A stretch of DNA of 9,565 bases, from contig DDAD01000069.1 of the NCBI GenBank assembly GCA_002333205.1, forward strand, positions 1,149 through 10,713, read 5' to 3'. Made by a program: the position numbers and the translations under genes. This stretch comes from Pedobacter sp. UBA2067. GTDB lineage: Bacteria > Bacteroidota > Bacteroidia > Sphingobacteriales > Sphingobacteriaceae. Numbering within the stretch: position 1 is the stretch's first letter; each line of letters starts with the position of its first letter. The notes beneath the pieces are model-generated. The model did no database searches. It saw only the letters and a program-made list of their open reading frames with translations, and was not told where the DNA came from. Positions 5,446 to 9,565 of the stretch are shown here, one piece after another.

Positions 5446-8063
5446 TGACAAAGGTAAACATCAAACGAGGGGAAGACCTGAACAAGCAGCCGGTCACCCT
5501 GCAACAAATTGTAGTCAGGCCAATCAACAGGCAGAAGCAAGACATCACCAACTGGAGGAACGCAACGAGATCAGCTGAATCCAGAGTGCCACGAAGAGTT
5601 ACGCTCTATGATCTGTACGAAGACATAACTTCTACAGACGCTCAGATCATATCCGTATGGGGAAAACGTGTTGATGCTGTAACATCAGCCAAATGGCTTT
5701 TCACAGACAAGAACGGTAAACCTGTTGATGAGGTAAACCAGCTAATTGACTGTATTGGTTTCCAAGACCTGCTAACCGAAATACTGAATTCAAAATCATG
5801 GGGATATACCATGATGGAACCATCCTTTTTCATGAATGACAACGATCAGCATGAAATGCAGGCGAATCTGGTACCGCGTAAGCACATGAGACCTGAAACC
5901 GGAATTATTGCAGATGAGCAATCTGGAGACACCGGCCTAAACATCAGAGAGGGTATTTACGCCAAGACCGTAATGGAGGTAGGTAATCCAAAAGATTTAG
6001 GCTTACTCCTGTCAGCTGCTCAATATGCAATTTACAAGCGTGGAGACATTGGCGATTGGGCTGAATTCATTGAGATTTTCGGTCGTGGTATCATTGATGC
6101 TACCTGGGATGGCTTTGACGAAAACCAACGAGCTGCACTTGCAACCTCATTAAATGAGATGGGTGGCGGAGGTATTATCATCAGGCCGGAAGGCACTGCG
6201 ATTGACATTAAAGGCAACCAGGGCAATGCGAATGGTCAGCTACAAGACAGCTTTGCGACAAAGATGGATGGCTACATCAGTAAAGCATTACTAGGCTCAA
6301 CAGAAACCACTGACTCGTCATCAAGCAGTGGTTACGCACAAAGCAAGGTTCACCAGGACGAGGATGTAAAAAAGAATGACAGCGACATCAACTTTGTAAG
6401 GCGTGTTCTGAACAGCCGTTTTATCAAATGCCTGATAGCAGCTGGCTTCAATGTCAAGGGTGGCACCTTCATAATTGAGAGTGATAAAAAGCTTTCAAAG
6501 AAGGAATCGTATGAGATACACAAATCCATTGCTAAGGACTTAGGGCTTCCAATAGATGATAATTTCTTCTACGAGACCTACGAAATGCCCAAACCAGCCA
6601 ATTACGAGCAGTTGAAGGCTAAAAAGTTAAAGCAAGTTGAAAAACAAAATGCAAATACCCCCCCTGCTTCAGCGGAAGAAAGCGACAAAAAGGAGGATGT
6701 AAGCGACAAGAAGCCCACCGCTAAGAAGGTAAAACTTGCTGATAAGCTAGGTCTCTTCACATTAGCAGAGCTTCCGGTGATCCGCAGATTGCTACGGTCT
6801 TTTATGCAGGCCCCGGCGAATCCGACCGGGGCGGAAACACAGATAAGCTGCTGTTCAGATCACCTCATCAAACTGATTGACATTAACACTGCATTTGACA
6901 ATGAAGCATTGATTGATCGGTTCTGGTCTGGCAACGGGAAGTTAACCTTCGATGTACCGCTATTCAACTACACAGCACAAGCCCTTCTAAAAGGCTTTCA
7001 AACAGGCTGGAGAAATAACGGTGGAGAGATCAAGCTGGTTGACTTAGGCTTTATCTATGACAGCGATGATCCAGCGCTGATCACAGCTTTTGAGATGAAC
7101 CTGTTTAAATTTTCAGCAGCCAAAACACTGGCAGAAGCACAACGTTTCAACCAGCTGCTCCGCGAAGCTAAAACACAGGACATTTTCAAGATCAACGCCC
7201 GTAACACTGCCAACGTATACAATAACACCTGGCTGCAAACAGAGCTTACTACAGCTATTCTGGTAGCGAATGCAACCGTAAACCAGCAGAACCTGTTAAA
7301 CGCCCAGGATGTGTTCCCATATTGGGAGCTGATCACCAGAAGAGATGATCATGTTCGAGAAACCCACCGGCAACTGGACGGACTAATATTGCCAGCTAAC
7401 GATCCACTTTGGAGGTACTTATCTCCTTTACTAGGTTGGGGTTGTCGATGCCGTTTGGCTGGGCGTATGGAAAGTGAAGTTGTTGACGTGGATTTTGCTA
7501 AGATGAGGGCTAAAGCAGAGGCTTATTTTGCAACAGACGAATTCATCAGATCAAAAAAGCAAGGTTTTGGCATCAATAGAGCCAATACAGGAGAAGTGTT
7601 TACGAGCAATCAATCTTACGTGGACTCCTTTGATAAAATAGGAACCCCGCTTAACAAGCTGGGCGCGGAGGTTTACGGGCTAAAGTCCTTTATGGAAGCA
7701 TCAGACATGGCAACTTTGAAAATGCCTGAAGCACTGGAAGACCTGGAGCAATTCCTCAAAGACAATCCGACACTCCTGGACTACCACAACAGAAAGCTTA
7801 CAATCAGTAGCCAAGCTTTAACAGGCTCCTTTAAAAACCGTTTAAACGCTGTTAAAAACGCTCTTGAAAAGCCTGATGAGGTTTGGATCAATGGCGACAA
7901 GCTTGACGAATTCGTATCAATCAAATACTACACAGATCAAACTCTGATCACCATCAGTACTGTAAAAAACGGACGAACCTACGAGGTCAGCAATTGGGTG
8001 CCGGTGGACATAGATACCGACATTGAAGACTATCGCAGGGGCTTACTTGTATATAACCGCTAA
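5445..8063 (+). CDS. Portal (DUF935-like) - MuF minor head protein fusion with C-terminal PBECR-like nuclease toxin domain
   Basis: This 872-residue protein combines three modules. Residues about 50-395 look like the Mu gp29 / DUF935 portal: SVWGKRVDAVTSAKWLF-type segment, WAEFIEIFGRGI (205-216), GGGIIIRPEG (241-250) and KALLGSTETTDSSSSSGYAQ (280-299). A charged Lys/Glu-rich linker follows (about 390-430). Residues about 490-680 are the MuF (gp30/SPP1 gp7-like) minor head protein: FPYWELITRRDDHVRETHRQ (624-643), LDGLILP, and GWGCRCRLAG (664-673), the usual signature. Residues about 755-872, with NPTLLDYHNR, PDEVWING (810-817), a beta-rich stretch and RRGLLVYNR at the end, resemble the PBECR-type barnase/EndoU/RelE-like nucleases known as MuF tails. 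Portal and MuF are separate genes in Mu. The start overlaps the previous stop (TAATG); the next gene begins one base after the stop. Portal and MuF calls are firm; the toxin tail is probable. Confidence 0.5.
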   Translation: MTKVNIKRGEDLNKQPVTLQQIVVRPINRQKQDITNWRNATRSAESRVPRRVTLYDLYEDITSTDAQIISVWGKRVDAVTSAKWLFTDKNGKPVDEVNQLIDCIGFQDLLTEILNSKSWGYTMMEPSFFMNDNDQHEMQANLVPRKHMRPETGIIADEQSGDTGLNIREGIYAKTVMEVGNPKDLGLLLSAAQYAIYKRGDIGDWAEFIEIFGRGIIDATWDGFDENQRAALATSLNEMGGGGIIIRPEGTAIDIKGNQGNANGQLQDSFATKMDGYISKALLGSTETTDSSSSSGYAQSKVHQDEDVKKNDSDINFVRRVLNSRFIKCLIAAGFNVKGGTFIIESDKKLSKKESYEIHKSIAKDLGLPIDDNFFYETYEMPKPANYEQLKAKKLKQVEKQNANTPPASAEESDKKEDVSDKKPTAKKVKLADKLGLFTLAELPVIRRLLRSFMQAPANPTGAETQISCCSDHLIKLIDINTAFDNEALIDRFWSGNGKLTFDVPLFNYTAQALLKGFQTGWRNNGGEIKLVDLGFIYDSDDPALITAFEMNLFKFSAAKTLAEAQRFNQLLREAKTQDIFKINARNTANVYNNTWLQTELTTAILVANATVNQQNLLNAQDVFPYWELITRRDDHVRETHRQLDGLILPANDPLWRYLSPLLGWGCRCRLAGRMESEVVDVDFAKMRAKAEAYFATDEFIRSKKQGFGINRANTGEVFTSNQSYVDSFDKIGTPLNKLGAEVYGLKSFMEASDMATLKMPEALEDLEQFLKDNPTLLDYHNRKLTISSQALTGSFKNRLNAVKNALEKPDEVWINGDKLDEFVSIKYYTDQTLITISTVKNGRTYEVSNWVPVDIDTDIEDYRRGLLVYNR

Positions 8064-8064
8064 C

Positions 8065-8589
8065 ATGAACAACAGTCAGAAACTTACAGCCTGGTTCAAA
8101 AGGTTTGAGCACAAGATGAGCGTGAAGGTACCAAAGCTCATTGCACGTACAGCAATTGAAGAGTACAACGAAAGCTTCCAAAAAAAGGCATGGACTGGTA
8201 AACCCTGGAAGAAAACCAAGCGACCTGTTAAAAAGGGATCACTAATGCTACGCACAACCTCACTGGCATCTTCCATCAGGGAGGGTGAAGCGACCATCAA
8301 CAGGGTTCGGATCATGGCAGGGAGCAGGTTAGTGCCCTACGCTAAAATACATAACCAGGGAGGTATTATTGAAAGGGCTGCACGAAGTGAAACCTTTGTA
8401 CGCAACAGGTATGTCAAAGGCAAGAAAGCTAAATATTTTGGCGGCATGGGTGCATTCAAAAAAGGCACTACACCAGGGCAAGGACTAACCTTTAAAGCGT
8501 ACACGATCAATATGCCGCAAAGACAGTTTATGGGGCATTCAGCAGCTTTAAACAAACGAATTATTAAAAACTTAAAAACACTCTTTTAA
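8065..8589 (+). CDS. Phage virion morphogenesis protein (Mu gpG-like)
   Basis: This 174-residue basic protein has the pattern of the phage virion morphogenesis / gpG family, involved in head completion and tail attachment. GKPWKK (45-50) and SLMLRTTSLASSIR (59-72) correspond to the L-x-x-T-x-x-L-x-x-S-I motif. PYAKIHNQGG (91-100) is the highly conserved Tyr/His core, and PQRQFMG (151-157) is the terminal R-x-F-(M/L)-G signature. Between the last two lies a basic insert (about 104-148), rich in Lys and Gly. ATG 8065, one base after the portal-MuF stop, is chosen over an in-frame ATG at 8023 because the upstream one would overlap the preceding gene by 41 bases and the added residues show no family resemblance. 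The next gene begins two bases after its stop. Position directly after MuF matches Mu (gp30 then G). Confidence 0.5.
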   Translation: MNNSQKLTAWFKRFEHKMSVKVPKLIARTAIEEYNESFQKKAWTGKPWKKTKRPVKKGSLMLRTTSLASSIREGEATINRVRIMAGSRLVPYAKIHNQGGIIERAARSETFVRNRYVKGKKAKYFGGMGAFKKGTTPGQGLTFKAYTINMPQRQFMGHSAALNKRIIKNLKTLF

Positions 8590-8591
8590 CG

Positions 8592-9020
8592 ATGGAGGAA
8601 ATATATTTACTATTCCTGGAACTACTTAAGGCAGTCCCGGAACTAAGATGGATAGACATGGATCAGGGGCAACTGGAGCAGGATCGCCCACCAGTAGCTT
8701 ACCCTTGTGCACTGATCAACATTGATTACGATGATGTAGACGACAAAGGTGCTAACATTCAGTTTTGCAACACTACAGTAACCATCAGGGTAGCGTTTAA
8801 TTACACAGGGAGCGTATCTGCAAAGACACCCGATCTGCTCCTGGAACGAAGCCTGGAGTATTGCAGAACAATCAACAAGGTCTACAAAGCAATTCAGGGA
8901 AAGACATTTAAAGGAAGTCGGATGAAGCGCCGTGGTCAGATCAGAGAACCCAGGCCAGACGGGATCACCGTGGTTCAGGTACCTTTTCAGTTTACCTTCC
9001 TGGATCAGAGTGCCGCTTAA
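8592..9020 (+). CDS. Probable tail terminator / neck protein (Mu gp37-like position)
   Basis: This 142-residue alpha/beta protein starts with an amphipathic helix (EEIYLLFLELLKAVPELRWI), then has IDMDQGQLEQDRPPVAYPCA (21-40) followed by strands (LINIDYDDV, TTVTIRVAFN, 41-70), a helix (DLLLERSLEYCRTINKVYKA, 81-100) and a final strand (TVVQVPFQFTFLD, 126-138). This order (helix, ERPxVxFPA-like turn, two strands, helix, strand ending in F-x-D) is that of small phage tail-terminator and tail-completion proteins, which close the tail tube and join it to the head. No catalytic motif is seen. It is the last gene of the rightward block, two bases after the gpG-like gene and just before a strong terminator, so sheath and tube genes are not on this transcript. 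The family is inferred from secondary-structure pattern and position; a generic neck protein is the alternative. Confidence 0.5.
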   Translation: MEEIYLLFLELLKAVPELRWIDMDQGQLEQDRPPVAYPCALINIDYDDVDDKGANIQFCNTTVTIRVAFNYTGSVSAKTPDLLLERSLEYCRTINKVYKAIQGKTFKGSRMKRRGQIREPRPDGITVVQVPFQFTFLDQSAA

Positions 9021-9022
9021 AG

Positions 9023-9051
9023 AAAAACCCTTGCAAATGCAGGGGTTTTTT
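9023..9051. terminator. Bidirectional intrinsic terminator between convergent genes
   Basis: AAAAACCCTTGCA (9023-9035) pairs with TGCAGGGGTTTTT (9038-9050) with one G-T wobble; in practice the loop is CAAATG. T-runs follow the stem on both strands, so it can stop rightward transcription from the late operon and leftward transcription from the small gene at 9050-9370. It lies only three bases after the tail-terminator-like stop, and the stop codon of the opposing gene (9052-9050) lies inside it. Confidence 0.5.
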
Positions 9052-9370
9052 ATGCAGCCCAATTTAGGTGCGGGTACTTTCGGCGCAGCATAGACACCTT
9101 GACATTTGTTGATGTGAGCTGCTTCAGATAGTCAACGTAAGGGGTTAACCGGGTGCCAATGGTGTCCGCAGTAATGAAGAACTCCTGCTCCAGGGATAGA
9201 AGCGCATCATCATACCTGGAACGCTTCAAATGGACATAATAGTAATAGCGGTCAGCAAGCGCTTCATCGCGTTTATCAATGAGTGCATTTCTTCGGCCTT
9301 GACGATTATTTTCAGGGGCAATGGAGGAAGGAAAGATGTTTGTGAAAAGCGTATTTTGGCCCCTGAGCAT
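9050..9370 (-). CDS. Small basic protein, possible helix-turn-helix regulator, unrecognised family
   Basis: The preferred reading is 106 residues from ATG 9370. A longer frame from TTG at 9436 adds 22 residues but is rejected: a promoter (9389-9420) lies inside that extension and a terminator T-run overlaps its first codons. After a polar N-terminus, the core KRDEALADRYYYYVHLKRSRYDDALLSL and EQEFFITADTIGTRL (about 61-75) looks like two or three helices ending in a recognition-like helix. R50-S-R-Y-D-D followed by EFFI-x-x-x-T-I is a pattern I associate with small Bacteroidota phage proteins, without a firm function. The tail is basic (KVSMLRRKYPHLN). Own promoter, opposite direction to the late operon and position next to the non-structural side would suit a regulator. 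The frame is good; the function is not established. Confidence 0.5.
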   Translation of the reverse strand: MLRGQNTLFTNIFPSSIAPENNRQGRRNALIDKRDEALADRYYYYVHLKRSRYDDALLSLEQEFFITADTIGTRLTPYVDYLKQLTSTNVKVSMLRRKYPHLNWAA

Positions 9371-9388
9371 TGAGATTAGTTGGTATGT

Positions 9389-9420
9389 CAAAAATAGCTC
9401 AATACCAAGCTTTGTACAAA
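9389..9420 (-). promoter_or_regulatory. Strong Bacteroidota-type promoter for the small leftward gene
   Basis: Read leftward, TTTG (9420-9417), a 20-base spacer and TATTTTTG (9396-9389) match the TTTG-N19-21-TAnnTTTG consensus exactly in sequence and spacing. It ends 18 bases before the ATG at 9370, predicting a leader of roughly 10-13 bases. This is the best promoter match in the window and decides the start of the gene at 9050-9370. Confidence 0.5.
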
Positions 9421-9434
9421 TTTCATTTTGCAAC

Positions 9435-9458
9435 AAAAAAGCCCTTTAAAAGGGCTTT
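9435..9458 (-). terminator. Intrinsic terminator of the gene at the right edge
   Basis: AAAGCCC (9438-9444) and GGGCTTT (9452-9458) form a perfect stem with a 7-base A/T loop; read leftward the stem is followed by six T (9440-9435). It begins three bases after the TAG of the right-edge gene and lies upstream of the promoter at 9389-9420, so the two leftward genes are separate transcription units. Confidence 0.5.
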
Positions 9459-9461
9459 AAA

Positions 9462-9563
9462 CTATTTTGAAAGGCTGGCCACTTGATTCTCTAGCCGTTT
9501 CCTCAATGCTTCGTCAAGGTTGATCTCAATATTAGTTCCATCTGGATCAGTAATGATGTAAGT
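9462..9563 (-). CDS. C-terminal end of an unrecognised protein (cut by window edge)
   Basis: The leftward frame gives 33 residues ending in TAG at 9464-9462; the upstream part is outside the window. The residues include YIITDPDGTNIEINLD (beta-hairpin-like) and a charged helix EALRKRLENQVASLSK. The other two leftward frames contain stops here. A terminator follows directly, which supports a genuine gene end. Nothing in this fragment identifies a family; by position it may belong to the early or regulatory part of the phage. Confidence 0.5.
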   Translation of the reverse strand, partial: TYIITDPDGTNIEINLDEALRKRLENQVASLSK

Positions 9564-9565
9564 TA

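Noticed and set aside
6688..6702. Shine-Dalgarno-like AAAGGAGG followed directly by ATG within the portal-MuF linker
   Set aside because: The ATG at 6697 is in the +1 frame and followed at once by TAA, and the spacing to the AGGAGG is zero, so it cannot start MuF.
8023..8064. Earlier ATG for the gpG-like gene
   Set aside because: It would overlap the portal-MuF gene by 41 bases; ATG 8065 fits the one-base spacing seen elsewhere in the operon.
8643..9062. 139-codon leftward frame opposite the tail-terminator-like gene
   Set aside because: It runs through the bidirectional terminator and lies entirely over a better-supported rightward gene; it looks like a shadow.
9063..9565. Search for phage ends or attachment sites at the right side
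   Set aside because: No repeated or Mu-end-like terminal sequence could be identified; the window seems to be internal to the phage on both sides.

Overview
This window is part of a Mu-like (transposable-type) prophage or phage late region, most likely from a Bacteroidota host. Three things point to the host: promoter-like TAnnTTTG boxes with an upstream TTG/TTTG element, A/T-rich leaders with almost no Shine-Dalgarno sequences, and protein sequences resembling Bacteroidota phage families. No rRNA, tRNA, CRISPR array, insertion sequence or phage end was seen.

Layout. Positions 1-2906 form a leftward block, in transcription order: a fused prohead protease-scaffold, the major capsid protein, a four-helix holin, and the first 45 codons of a probable peptidoglycan-degrading endolysin that runs off the left edge. 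Positions 2907-3069 are a divergent control region with a good leftward promoter, a weak rightward promoter candidate and a perfect 10-bp inverted repeat. Positions 3070-9020 form a tightly packed rightward block: terminase small subunit, terminase large subunit, a Mu gp36-like (DUF1320) gene broken by an in-frame TAA, an 872-residue portal-MuF fusion with a probable nuclease-toxin tail, a Mu gpG-like virion morphogenesis protein, and a tail-terminator-like protein. This block ends at a bidirectional terminator (9023-9051). From there to the right edge the genes point leftward again: a small, possibly DNA-binding protein with its own promoter, a terminator, and the C-terminus of an unrecognised gene. 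The last two may belong to the regulatory or early part of the phage.

How the genes work together. The terminase subunits package DNA through the portal into a procapsid. The protease-scaffold and the capsid protein build that procapsid, and the MuF and gpG-like proteins help complete the head. The gp36-like and tail-terminator-like proteins would close the head-tail junction, and holin plus endolysin would lyse the host. Compared with phage Mu, the protease/capsid pair is inverted relative to the terminase-portal genes and gp36 lies upstream of the portal gene.

Most interesting points: the nonsense codon in the conserved gp36-like gene; the barnase/EndoU/RelE-like domain at the end of the portal-MuF fusion; a signal-peptide-like leader on the capsid protein; a possible internal start that would release the scaffold; and mutually exclusive stems in the divergent control region. 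All family assignments are from recognition of sequence patterns; no database search was run.
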